This document shows, piece after piece, positions 1-8,404 of a stretch of 18,251 nt of DNA. The position numbers and the translations under genes are program-made. Position 1 is the first letter of the stretch; each line of letters begins with the position of its first letter. Source of the DNA: Clostridia bacterium (GTDB taxonomy: Bacteria > Bacillota > Clostridia > Oscillospirales > CAG-272); assembly GCA_017453085.1 (NCBI GenBank), contig JAFTKV010000215.1, forward strand, positions 1 to 18,251, given 5' to 3'. Below the pieces are notes generated by a model. That model had not been told where the DNA came from and did not search any database. It was given only the letters and a program-made list of their open reading frames with translations.

Positions 1-1
1 G

Positions 2-3000
2 GCGGCCGCAGGAGAGCTGCAGGTGCGCATCCGCGGCGCGATCCTGGATCAGCTTGCCAAGGGCGGCGGAAGCCGTCGGATGCGGCGACAGCTGCTTTTG
101 CTGGAGCGGGCGGAGATCTCCACCATCCACAGCTTTTGCTTGAAGCAGATCCGTAAGAACGCCGCTCTCTTGGGGCTGCCCGTGTCCATGCGGGTCTGTG
201 ACGAGGGCGAGCGGGGACGGATGTCTGCCGAGATCATGAACGGTCTGCTGAGCGATCTGTACAAGACGGGCGACGCCGATTTTACCGAGCTGGTAGCACA
301 GTTTGCAGTGCTTTCCGACGATCGGTTGGCCGACCAGCTGCTCTCTTTGTACGCTAAAACCACCAGCCTTCCCGAGGGAGTCGGCTATTTTGCCGATTCT
401 GCCCGTCAAATGGAGACGGCGGCAGGGGAGGGGATCATGGGCGGTCGCTACGGCGAGTTGCTTTGCGGCTATCTGAACGCCTATTTGCAGCATTTTCAGC
501 CCCTCTACGAGCGCGTAGCGGAGCTGTTGCAGCAGCTGACTGCCGAAGCGCGCGTAGCTTCCATGTCGGCCGATGCCAAGGAGCGCAAGCGGCTGGAAAA
601 GCGCCTGTCGAAACTGGAAGAGATCCGCACGATCTACGCCGGCGAATGGGCTTCGCTGGAGGCGATAAGGGATTCGGCTATGGATTACGATCGGCTGTTT
701 GCCGCCGCATGGCAGGTGGAATTCGTGCGTAAACCCACCCTCAGCGATGCTCCGGAGTTTACTGCCGCCACCGCTTTTCGGGACGATGCCAAGAGCGATT
801 TCGAATCCATGCGCACCCTCTTTTTCTCCCCCGCAAGACGGGATGCTACGGCGAACGACGTTCATAAGACCGCTCGGCTGCTGCGTGCGCTTGCAGGCTT
901 GATGGAGGAATTCCATCGCCGATTTGCCGCCGAAAAGGTGCGGCTGGGACTTCTGGATTTTTCCGATCTGGAATATTATGCCCACCGCCTTCTGGTCAAG
1001 GACGGTGCCCCCACGGAGGCGGCGCAAACCGTTGCCCGCTCCTATCGGGAGATCTACATCGACGAGTATCAGGACGTCAACCGCATCCAGGACGAGATCT
1101 TTGCCGCCATATCCCGTCAAAATCGCTTTATGGTAGGCGATATTAAACAGAGCATTTACGGCTTCCGCGGAGCGGAGCCCTCGATCTTTGCCGATTACCG
1201 CAGTCGATTTGACCGCAAGGAGGGCGGCCAGACGGTCTATCTGTCCCACAACTTCCGCTGCGATCAATCGGTGGTGGATTTCGTCAATTTAGTCTGCGAG
1301 GACGTGTTTGCAGAGGGCGGCACCGTCCGCTATACCGAGGGCGACCGTCTGATCCGCGGTAAAGACGACGAGAAGGATCATAAGATCCCCGTGCAGGTGA
1401 CCTTGATCGAAAAAGAGAGCGGCACCGAGGCGGGAGAGGTGCTCGTTGGCAAGGAGGCGGAGGCGGAGTATATTGCTTCGGAGGTAGAGCGGCTGTGGAA
1501 GAAGGAGAGCATCCCGCTGAAAAGGATGGCGGTGCTGCTACGCTCTATGGAGGGGCGGCTGCCAATCTTAGAGGAAGCCTTTCATCGGCACGGAATCCCC
1601 TGCGTTCACAATCGGGCGATGCCGTTTTTTGAGGAGCCCGAGATCCTCCTGCTGCTTTCCTTGCTGTATACCATTGAAAATCCCACCCGCGATATCTATC
1701 TGGCGGGTGCGCTGACCGGACCCGTGTTCGGCTTTACCATGGAGGAGCTGATCGCTCTCCGCTGTCCCGTGGGTGCGCCTGTGGAGGGCGGCAGCCTGTA
1801 CGAGGCGATCTCTGCCCGTCGGGACGACGCCAAGGTGGACTATTTCTTCCGCTGGCTGGAGGACTATCGACAGGCCTCCTGCACGCTGTCCTCCGACGAG
1901 CTGATCCGAAGGCTCTACGCCGAGACGGCTTTGCCCGCCATCGTGGGAGCAGACCCTGTCAGAGGAAAGGCGGCGGAGCAGAATCTGCGCAGCTTCTATC
2001 AGCTGGCACGGAGCTACGAGAAAAACAGCTTCCGCGGACTCCACCGCTTCTTACGCTTTGTGAGCGGTCTTGCCGAGAGCGGGCAGGGCGTGGATCGGAA
2101 GGCGGAGCTTGCCGACGACGACGCGCTGCAGATCATGAGCATCCACCACTCCAAGGGTCTGGAGTTTGAGGTCTGCTTCGTAGCAGATGCCAACAGCTCC
2201 TTCAATCTGCAGGATTCCTCTGCGGCGTTCCTGTTTGATCGGGAGATGGGCATGACCCTGACCCTGCGAGACCCCGCTACCTTGGGCAAATACCAGACGC
2301 TGCCCCGACAGATCCTTTCCAGACGGATCGCCGAGCAGTCGGTGGAGGAGGAAATGCGCAATCTGTACGTTGCGCTGACCCGTGCGGTCAATCGTCTGTA
2401 CGTGACCGCATGGCTGACCTACCCTAAATCGGTGATGGCCCGTGCCGCGGGGCTGGCGGACCGGTTCGACTATTACAACGTGCAAAGCTGCTCCTCTTAT
2501 ATCCAATGGATCATGGGTGCGCTGCTGGCACATCCCGAACAGAGCAACGCCTGCTGTCGGATCACCAGGTTGCTATCCACGGCGGACGGCTTTGTGTGTC
2601 ATCCAGAAACGCCTATGGAGGAGCCTTTCCCCGAAACGGAGAGCCCGACGGAGACCGAGCCTCTGTCCGAGACAGAAGCAGACCAAGAGGCAGATGCGCC
2701 AGCCTGCTCCCTCGAAGAGCCGTCTGCTGCGGCAGAGCGGATCAGCACGCGCTTTGATTTCGTCTACCCCCACGGTGCGGTGGGCGATCTGCCTGCCAAA
2801 CTGACGGTGAGCCGTCTGTCCCCCGATATTCTGGATCCTGAGGAGGACGCCTCTGCCGTTTTGGATGGCGGGATCACTCTCAAACGAACGCCCGCATTTT
2901 TGCAGGCTGATCCCGGCTCTTTGTCCGGCGCGGAGCGAGGCACTGCCACCCACCTGTTTATGCAGTTCTGCGATTTTGATTACGTGGAGAAAAAAGGCGT

Positions 3001-3493
3001 AGAAGCAGAGCTTTTGCGGCTTGCCTCCAAGCAGTTCATCAGTCCCGTGATGGCGGATGCTGTACACGTTCCTGCGCTGCGCACCTTCTTCGCCTCGCCT
3101 CTCTATCAGCAGATGAGACAAAGCGGAAGGCTGCTGCGGGAGTTCCGCTTCAACGTGCAGCTTCCTGCGGCGGAGTTTACCAAGGATGAGGCGCGCCGCA
3201 TCGCTCTATCGGATGCCATGCTACTGGTGCAGGGCGTGGTGGACTGCTGCTTCACCCTCCCGGACGGCAGTCTGAAGCTGCTGGACTACAAGACCGATCG
3301 TCTGGGAAGTACCCCTGCCGAAGGAGGTGCTCTGCTGTGGGAACGCTACGCTGATCAGCTTTACTATTATAAAAAGGCGTTGGAGAAGATCCTGCAGCAT
3401 CCGATCACACAGCTCTCGCTCTACAGCTTCCGCCACGGCTGCGAATTCCCCCTTCCCGACGATCGAAAACCCGCATTCGGGATTAACGAATAG
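2..3493 (+). CDS. addA: AddA helicase-nuclease subunit (5' end outside window)
   Basis: Subunit A of the AddAB (RexAB) helicase-nuclease, which processes double-strand DNA ends for RecA-dependent repair. Residues are counted from the codon at base 23. Visible UvrD-family motifs: an AAAGEL segment just upstream (motif Ia), TIHSFC (34-39), YIDEYQDVN (345-353, Walker B), VGDIKQSIYGFRG (371-383), LSHNFRC (407-413), IMSIHHSKGLEFE (704-716) and LYVALTRAVNRL (781-792). The C-terminal RecB-type nuclease has GVVD (1071-1074), LLDYKTD (1086-1092) and YADQLYYY (1109-1116). The reading frame is open to the left edge, and the Walker A segment lies before the window, so the GTG at 23 is not the start. About 1163 residues are visible, close to full family length. 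addB would be expected upstream. An acidic, Pro/Thr/Glu-rich stretch (about 860-905) separates helicase from nuclease. The identification is certain from the motif set. Confidence 0.97.
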   Translation, partial: AAAGELQVRIRGAILDQLAKGGGSRRMRRQLLLLERAEISTIHSFCLKQIRKNAALLGLPVSMRVCDEGERGRMSAEIMNGLLSDLYKTGDADFTELVAQFAVLSDDRLADQLLSLYAKTTSLPEGVGYFADSARQMETAAGEGIMGGRYGELLCGYLNAYLQHFQPLYERVAELLQQLTAEARVASMSADAKERKRLEKRLSKLEEIRTIYAGEWASLEAIRDSAMDYDRLFAAAWQVEFVRKPTLSDAPEFTAATAFRDDAKSDFESMRTLFFSPARRDATANDVHKTARLLRALAGLMEEFHRRFAAEKVRLGLLDFSDLEYYAHRLLVKDGAPTEAAQTVARSYREIYIDEYQDVNRIQDEIFAAISRQNRFMVGDIKQSIYGFRGAEPSIFADYRSRFDRKEGGQTVYLSHNFRCDQSVVDFVNLVCEDVFAEGGTVRYTEGDRLIRGKDDEKDHKIPVQVTLIEKESGTEAGEVLVGKEAEAEYIASEVERLWKKESIPLKRMAVLLRSMEGRLPILEEAFHRHGIPCVHNRAMPFFEEPEILLLLSLLYTIENPTRDIYLAGALTGPVFGFTMEELIALRCPVGAPVEGGSLYEAISARRDDAKVDYFFRWLEDYRQASCTLSSDELIRRLYAETALPAIVGADPVRGKAAEQNLRSFYQLARSYEKNSFRGLHRFLRFVSGLAESGQGVDRKAELADDDALQIMSIHHSKGLEFEVCFVADANSSFNLQDSSAAFLFDREMGMTLTLRDPATLGKYQTLPRQILSRRIAEQSVEEEMRNLYVALTRAVNRLYVTAWLTYPKSVMARAAGLADRFDYYNVQSCSSYIQWIMGALLAHPEQSNACCRITRLLSTADGFVCHPETPMEEPFPETESPTETEPLSETEADQEADAPACSLEEPSAAAERISTRFDFVYPHGAVGDLPAKLTVSRLSPDILDPEEDASAVLDGGITLKRTPAFLQADPGSLSGAERGTATHLFMQFCDFDYVEKKGVEAELLRLASKQFISPVMADAVHVPALRTFFASPLYQQMRQSGRLLREFRFNVQLPAAEFTKDEARRIALSDAMLLVQGVVDCCFTLPDGSLKLLDYKTDRLGSTPAEGGALLWERYADQLYYYKKALEKILQHPITQLSLYSFRHGCEFPLPDDRKPAFGINE

Positions 3494-3591
3494 TTCGCAA
3501 TTTGTTCACAAACAATACACAACTTCGTGTTACAGTTATTTTAACGAGAAGATTCCGCTTTTGCGCTTTCAAAGGCGGGAAAGGATAGATC

Positions 3592-4947
3592 ATGTACAGA
3601 ATCAAACGGCTCCTTCCATGCTTGCTGGCGGCGCTTCTGCTGACTGCCTGCGGGTCTGCGACAGGAGAAACAGAAACCACTACCCGACAATCGGGCAACG
3701 ACTTCCACAACGATCCCGTACAGCTTACCGAAATTCGCACGCCAACCCCGACCCTGCCTGCAGGGGAGACGAACCCGCCCACTCCCGATCGACCCACTAA
3801 ACCGGGTGGCAATCAAGGTGGTAATCAAGGCGGCAACCAGGGAGGCAATCAAGGCGGCGGCCAGGATGAAATGGGCCGCGGCGCAGAGTTGGACGGCTAT
3901 GATCAGCTGCTGAGCTATATCGATCAGTCCTCTATCAGCGGCCCCGACGGCTGGGCGCGCCACGAGGTGGACGATATGCTGGACGGTCTGTTTGAGTCTA
4001 CCGACAACGGCAGTAACAAATACGGCCAAAATCTGAGTGCGGTGGACGTGACCTGGAAGATGACCCGTTCGGTGAAGATTTCGGCCTACGCCATCTACAC
4101 CGCCAACGACACGGAGAGCTTCCCCGAGCGTAATCCCAAGAGTTGGACACTCTACGGCTCCTCCGACGGAGAGGATTGGAAAGCGATTCACTCTGTGAAG
4201 GACGGTCAGCTACCGACAGCCAATTATACGCCTACGCTTTTCACCTTTGAAAATGATCGGGCTTACCGCTATTATCGCTGGTCTATGGAGTCTACAGTGG
4301 GTGGTGGCACCTTCCAGTTGTCCGAGCTGCTGCTGTATTCCCACGAGAAACCCGAGTCGGAGGAATCCGGAGGAGAGGGCCAACCCGAGCAGGGGGATCA
4401 TCCGGACAATTTGCCCGCTTACGGCGGTGCCGCATCGGGCGTTTTGGCCTCCCCTCTGACCGATGCGGAGGCAGCCGAATGGATCAAGCAGCATACCGTG
4501 CTCACCGATCTGGTGGATCTGCACAGCGTTACCAGCTCGGTAAGCGGCTTTGATCACACGGAAGAGGCCGATCGCCTGTTCGATGGCGTTTATACCAAGG
4601 CAGACTTTGAAGCAAACGGATCCGGCAAATGGTGCGGCGCTGCAGATCGCGGCTACGTCTATTGGAAGATGAACGAGGCGATCACACCCACCGGCTACGC
4701 GCTGGTGACAGGCAACGACACCGCCGAGTATCCCGAGCGAAATCCCGTGTCATGGGTGCTGTACGGCGCTAATGCGGACGGAGAGTGGGCAGTGCTGGAT
4801 GCGGTCAAGGAAGGCAATCTGCAGCCTGCGGATTATGCCGTTCACGTATTCCCGCTGAACAATACCGAATCCTACACCCGTTTCTGCCTGATGGTTGAGC
4901 AATCTGGCGGCGTTCTCCAGCTTTGCGAGCTGATCCTTTGTCAATAA
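3592..4947 (+). CDS. Lipoprotein with two discoidin-like domains
   Basis: Secreted lipoprotein of 451 residues with no recognised specific function. The signal peptide (1-19) ends in the lipobox LTAC, so Cys20 should be lipidated by Lgt. Then come a Thr/Pro-rich linker, four GGNQ units plus GGGQ (72-91), and two related domains at about 98-250 and 300-451. Both carry the pattern NDTxxxPERNPxSWxLYG and end in LQL(C/S)EL, so the second half is an internal duplication. The SWxLYGSSDGxxW pattern is typical of F5/8 type C (discoidin-like) carbohydrate-binding folds, which suggests glycan binding outside the membrane; that is inference. The ATG has an AAAGGA ribosome binding site (3580-3585) at 6-base spacing. 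It lies 98 bases after addA with no terminator between, so read-through from addA is possible; I see no convincing promoter in the gap. It ends at the hairpin 4951-4986. Confidence 0.9.
   Translation: MYRIKRLLPCLLAALLLTACGSATGETETTTRQSGNDFHNDPVQLTEIRTPTPTLPAGETNPPTPDRPTKPGGNQGGNQGGNQGGNQGGGQDEMGRGAELDGYDQLLSYIDQSSISGPDGWARHEVDDMLDGLFESTDNGSNKYGQNLSAVDVTWKMTRSVKISAYAIYTANDTESFPERNPKSWTLYGSSDGEDWKAIHSVKDGQLPTANYTPTLFTFENDRAYRYYRWSMESTVGGGTFQLSELLLYSHEKPESEESGGEGQPEQGDHPDNLPAYGGAASGVLASPLTDAEAAEWIKQHTVLTDLVDLHSVTSSVSGFDHTEEADRLFDGVYTKADFEANGSGKWCGAADRGYVYWKMNEAITPTGYALVTGNDTAEYPERNPVSWVLYGANADGEWAVLDAVKEGNLQPADYAVHVFPLNNTESYTRFCLMVEQSGGVLQLCELILCQ
3805..3864 (+). repeat. Five 12-base tandem units coding GGNQ linker
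   Basis: Five in-frame 12-base units encode GGNQ four times and then GGGQ. They differ at third positions (ggt/ggc/gga, aat/aac, caa/cag), so the protein repeat is conserved more than the DNA. They form a flexible, polar spacer between the lipidated N-terminus and the folded domains. Confidence 0.9.
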
Positions 4948-4950
4948 ACG

Positions 4951-4986
4951 AAAATACCGTATCCCGAAGGTGGGATACGGTATTTT
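4951..4986. terminator. Bidirectional intrinsic terminator between converging genes
   Basis: A perfect 15-bp inverted repeat (arms 4951-4965 and 4972-4986, loop gaaggt) whose arms begin in AAAA and end in TTTT. It ends the rightward lipoprotein gene and the leftward gene whose stop codon (4987-4989) directly abuts the stem. The T run on the plus side is 6 bases (4983-4988); on the minus side it is 4. Confidence 0.92.
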
Positions 4987-7900
4987 TTAGAATCTGCGGT
5001 CCTTCCAGAGTGATTCTTTGTTTGCTTCCCGCTGTGCCTCGGCAGAGGAACGGTAGCGATAGATGAAGTAGACCAGACAGCAGACCGTGGTCAGACCGGA
5101 CAGGATCAGCAGGGCAACCTCCAGCGTGGAGATGTTCGTCTGCTTTTCGTTGACGAAGACCTGGCTGAAATATACGGTAATCTGAGTGTCCTCACCGGGC
5201 ATCGTGCCGTCCACCAGCATACGGTCGGCAGAATAGCCGTCCAACTGCGGCGTGGCGATGCTGTAGGATTCCCCGAATCGGAACGCGCTTTCATAAGTAG
5301 GGAAGGCCTCGCTGCCGTCGGGATAGAGATAGCGGACGGTCAACCGATAGGTGCCGATATGGTAGATCACCGAAACCCGATCGCTCTCGTGGCAGATGCC
5401 GGAGAGCATGGAGCTGTCCGCCTCGTAGCCCGTGATCGTCAACGGGGAGATCTGGTAATAATCACCCACGTAGCAGAGCAGGGAGGTGCTTTTGCCGGCA
5501 CTGCCGCCGTCCTCGTAGCTGTGGACGACCTGCAGCGTGACGGGATGCGTCAGCGAAAGCGCCTTGTAGGGCTCGTTCTCGCCGCCCACTACCAGCGTGC
5601 TGAGCGTTTCGATGCAGCGCAGCTGAGAGAGTGAGGTGCACCCCTGGAAGGCTCGCGCACCGATTGAGACCAGTCCTGCGGAGAGAGTGACCCGCTCCAG
5701 ATTTGCGCATCCTGCAAACGCAGCCTCGCCGATGGCGCTGACGCTGTCTGGCAGCGTGATCCGAATGATCTCGCTCTGCCAGAATGCCTGATCGGAAATG
5801 GTGGTTACGACAACTCCGCCCAGCTTTTCGGGGATCACGACCACGTCGCTGCGACCCAGATATGCGTCCAGCAGTACGCCGTCGCGGGTGACGGTATATT
5901 GATATTCCTCCCAGACGAAGGGGATCGATCCGGGGGTGGGATAGTGTTCATTGGCTTCGGATGCTGTCCATACGGTGAAGTCCAGCCCGCTCAGCTTTTC
6001 GGGATTGTGCAGGTCTCCGTCGGGAAGAGCCTCGGTCGTGACACAGCTTTCTGTGCCCTGTCCCTTGCCCGGCAGCATTGCACGGGTGGAGGAGCCTTGT
6101 GCGTAGTAGCAATCTGCAATCTCCGCAACTGAGCCCTCGTTTTCGGCAAGAGCGGTGGCGGCGATTCCACCGGTCACCTTGCATCCGATGACGATTCCGC
6201 CGCAGAACAGGGAGGTGCGGATGCGGCAGGTTCCCTCGACGGCGGTCAGATGCCCCACGAGGCCACCTGCGGCCCCCTTGGCAGAGATCACGGCGGCGCC
6301 GAGACAGTTGCGCAGCTCAGCGGAGGAGCCTGCAGAAGCGGCTTCCAGCTTGCCCAGAACGCTGCCTGCGACACCTTCGGTAGAGAGGTCGGCCTTGATC
6401 GTGCCGCCTGCAGAGCAACGCTCGATCAATACCGAGCCATCTGCAGCGGTCAGCAGACCGCCGATTCCGCCGGCATAGGATTTCCCAACGGTCACGGTAG
6501 CGCGAGCGGAGCATTCGTACAGATGGAGCGTGGCGGAGGAGGTGACTGCACCGATGATTCCGCCTGCATAGTGCTCGGCGGCGGTGATCCCGCCGTAATT
6601 TTCGGAAGTGCCTACGGAAATGGTACCCGTATCTGCCGAAGCGTTGCCGATTATGCCGCCGATTCGGGACTTTCCTCGGATCGAGGCAGAGTTTTTGTTT
6701 TCTGCCAGATTAACGGCGTTGCCCGTTCCGGAAACCATGCACAGACCAACGATACCACCGACTCCCTCGTTTCCGAACAGATCGCCTACGTTGCGGCAGG
6801 AGAGCAGCTCCAGCGTGGCGGTTTGTCCGTCCAATCGGATCTCGCCGACAATGCCGCCCAGCGTACCGTCGGACAGAGCGGTGCCGCCGTTCAGCGCGTC
6901 GCTGACGGTAACGATTCCGCTATGGGGGGCAACCAGCCCTACGATGCCGCCCACCGCAGACTCGCCGCGCAGGGGGCCGTTATTTTTACATTCGGAGATT
7001 TGATCGTTATTGCCGGTAAGCTTGCCCACGATGCCGCCCAAAGCAGTTGCGGCTTCGATCCGTCCGTCGTTTTGACAGGACAGCAGCTGCAGCGTGCCGT
7101 CCTTGGTACCGGTCTCGCCAAGGATACCGCCCACTGCGGTATGACCGCTGAGCTTTCCGTCAAAGCGGCTCGCGCTGATCGTGAGGGTCGCATCGGGCTC
7201 TGCCTCTGCAAAGCCGAACAGACCGCCTACCGTGTCGTTGCCGATCACGGTGCCGTCAATAAAGCAGTTATTGACGGTAAGATCCTCGGTCGCCCACAGA
7301 GCACCTGCAAGACCGCCCACCGTGTCGCCGCCCTTGATGTACAGCGACTCCAGGTGGATATTGGTCAGAGTAGCGTTGCGGCAGAGGCCGAACAGACCTG
7401 TGTAGTCACCGCCTTCTGCGGTGTAGAGGCCGCTGATCGTATGCCCGCCACCGTCAAAGATGCCGTTGAAGGCGGTGAGACGGTAGTAGATGACGCCGCT
7501 CTGATACTTGTCAGCGGTGACGTAGCCCTCTTCGGTGCGGAGCAAAAGCCCGCCGGATGCTTCGCCGATCTCTTGGAACTCATCAGCGGATCCGATATGT
7601 ACGGTAGCGTAGCCACCGATGGGAATCCAGCGGCGCGCAGGAGCGCTGTCGCCCCAGCCGGCAAAATTGGACACGTCGTTGAGCAGCAGGTCGCCCGTCA
7701 GGGTAAAGTATACGCCCGCGAAATCCTTGCCAGCCCGCACCTCCTGTGCCAGCAGAGAAAGCTCCTCACCGGAAGAGATGCGGTAGGGATCGCCCTGGGT
7801 GCCGTTGCCGCCGCTATACGCCTCTGCGGAGCCGCCGTTCCAGACGGGCAGGGCAACCGTTTCCGTGGCGGGGACGTCTGAGTCCTCTGTCCCCGGGTCG

Positions 7901-8001
7901 GCATAGATGGGGGCTGCGGCAACGGACAGAAGCATGAGTGCCGCAAGGATCGACGCTACGGTGCGGCGAATACGCGGATGAGATGGATTGGATCGGCTCA
8001 T
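4987..8001 (-). CDS. Large surface protein: GLUG repeats, BspA-like LRR, MucBP-like, C-terminal membrane anchor
   Basis: Exported protein of 1004 residues. A basic N-terminus and hydrophobic core (about 11-34, ending PIYA) form a signal peptide. About 13 repeats of 30-33 residues run from 222 to 620, each ending in a GG(I/L)(V/L/I)G-type turn (229, 259, 291, 322, 351, 382, 415, 448, 480, 511, 579; weaker at 546 and 611). This is the GLUG pattern, usually taken as a beta-helix. BspA-type leucine-rich repeats follow (about 720-800; IPEKLGG, ITLPDSVSAIGEAAFAGC), then two MucBP-like segments (about 845-945). A helix at about 958-980 precedes a charged tail of about 24 residues, with no LPXTG-type motif. 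The start at 7999-8001 has GGAGGG four bases upstream (counting from GGAGG); a Met 15 codons further up lies inside a terminator hairpin. A role in adhesion to mucus or glycans is inference from the families. Confidence 0.92.
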   Translation of the reverse strand: MSRSNPSHPRIRRTVASILAALMLLSVAAAPIYADPGTEDSDVPATETVALPVWNGGSAEAYSGGNGTQGDPYRISSGEELSLLAQEVRAGKDFAGVYFTLTGDLLLNDVSNFAGWGDSAPARRWIPIGGYATVHIGSADEFQEIGEASGGLLLRTEEGYVTADKYQSGVIYYRLTAFNGIFDGGGHTISGLYTAEGGDYTGLFGLCRNATLTNIHLESLYIKGGDTVGGLAGALWATEDLTVNNCFIDGTVIGNDTVGGLFGFAEAEPDATLTISASRFDGKLSGHTAVGGILGETGTKDGTLQLLSCQNDGRIEAATALGGIVGKLTGNNDQISECKNNGPLRGESAVGGIVGLVAPHSGIVTVSDALNGGTALSDGTLGGIVGEIRLDGQTATLELLSCRNVGDLFGNEGVGGIVGLCMVSGTGNAVNLAENKNSASIRGKSRIGGIIGNASADTGTISVGTSENYGGITAAEHYAGGIIGAVTSSATLHLYECSARATVTVGKSYAGGIGGLLTAADGSVLIERCSAGGTIKADLSTEGVAGSVLGKLEAASAGSSAELRNCLGAAVISAKGAAGGLVGHLTAVEGTCRIRTSLFCGGIVIGCKVTGGIAATALAENEGSVAEIADCYYAQGSSTRAMLPGKGQGTESCVTTEALPDGDLHNPEKLSGLDFTVWTASEANEHYPTPGSIPFVWEEYQYTVTRDGVLLDAYLGRSDVVVIPEKLGGVVVTTISDQAFWQSEIIRITLPDSVSAIGEAAFAGCANLERVTLSAGLVSIGARAFQGCTSLSQLRCIETLSTLVVGGENEPYKALSLTHPVTLQVVHSYEDGGSAGKSTSLLCYVGDYYQISPLTITGYEADSSMLSGICHESDRVSVIYHIGTYRLTVRYLYPDGSEAFPTYESAFRFGESYSIATPQLDGYSADRMLVDGTMPGEDTQITVYFSQVFVNEKQTNISTLEVALLILSGLTTVCCLVYFIYRYRSSAEAQREANKESLWKDRRF
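6142..7338 (-). repeat. About 13 tandem GLUG-type coding repeats
   Basis: Protein-level repeats with the rough unit C-x-N-x-G-x-(I/L)-x-G-x(3)-(V/A)-G-G-I-(V/I)-G, at 30-33 residue spacing. DNA identity between units is low, so they are old and not a simple DNA tandem array. Confidence 0.85.
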
Positions 8002-8004
8002 AAA

Positions 8005-8010
8005 CCCTCC
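8005..8010 (-). promoter_or_regulatory. Ribosome binding site fixing the start of the GLUG/LRR gene
   Basis: GGAGGG on the minus strand, with TTT before the ATG at 7999-8001. It favours this start over the in-frame Met at 8044-8046, which falls inside the rpmA terminator stem and has no Shine-Dalgarno sequence. Confidence 0.75.
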
Positions 8011-8038
8011 GAAAAAATGGAAATGGTCAGAATAACGC

Positions 8039-8070
8039 AAAAACACTGTTGGAAATGCAACAGTGTTTTT
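8039..8070 (-). terminator. Intrinsic terminator of the rplU-prp-rpmA operon
   Basis: A perfect 13-bp stem (8039-8051 with 8058-8070, loop of 6) whose minus-strand 3' arm ends in five T. It lies 38 bases beyond the rpmA stop and ends only 37 bases before the ATG of the next minus-strand gene. Confidence 0.9.
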
Positions 8071-8108
8071 GACATGATTTTGTAGCAGTAAACCGGATGA
8101 GTAGCAGC

Positions 8109-8390
8109 TTATGCCTTCGCGTAAACGCTAACGCACTTCTTGCTGCCGCTCTTCATCTCAAACTTCACTGTGCCGTCGATGAGTGCGTACAGGGTATCGT
8201 CGGAGCCCTTGCCTACGCCTACACCGGGATGGATGTGAGTGCCTCTCTGGCGAACGATGATGTTGCCTGCGATAACTGCCTGGCCATCAGCCTTCTTTAC
8301 GCCAAGACGCTTGGACTCACTGTCACGGCCGTTCTTGGTAGAACCTACGCCCTTTTTGTGAGCGAAAAACTGCAAACTGATTCTAAGCAT
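8109..8390 (-). CDS. rpmA: 50S ribosomal protein L27, with Prp-cleaved N-terminal extension
   Basis: Large-subunit protein L27, whose N-terminus reaches toward the peptidyl transferase centre. It has 93 residues, the usual length. The N-terminus MLRISLQFFAHKKGVGSTKN carries the Firmicute extension that Prp removes, with predicted cleavage between Phe9 and Ala10. The rest matches the family (GRDSESKRLGVK, GNIIVRQRGTHIHPG, VGKGSDDTLYALIDG). The ribosome binding site GGAGG (8399-8403) is 8 bases from the ATG, in the 14-base gap after prp. It is the last gene of the operon, followed by the hairpin 8039-8070. Confidence 0.98.
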   Translation of the reverse strand: MLRISLQFFAHKKGVGSTKNGRDSESKRLGVKKADGQAVIAGNIIVRQRGTHIHPGVGVGKGSDDTLYALIDGTVKFEMKSGSKKCVSVYAKA

Positions 8391-8404
8391 TTTAGTATCC
8401 TCCG

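Noticed and set aside
3502..3512. TTGTTCACA, close to a DnaA box, in the addA-lipoprotein gap; the same word occurs on the minus strand near 17165-17175.
   Set aside because: Each differs from TTATNCACA, they are 13.7 kb apart, and there is no AT-rich unwinding region or dnaA/dnaN neighbour, so no origin is supported.
3494..3591. Possible promoter (extended -10-like TGTTACAGT near 3529-3536) for the lipoprotein gene.
   Set aside because: No acceptable -35 lies at 16-18 bases; kept only as a remark.
3805..3864. Short tandem repeats considered as a CRISPR or minisatellite.
   Set aside because: They are in-frame 12-base units inside a gene, without spacers.
6250..7881. A 543-codon open frame on the plus strand opposite the GLUG/LRR gene.
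   Set aside because: Same in-register effect; the minus-strand frame has clear repeats and a signal peptide.
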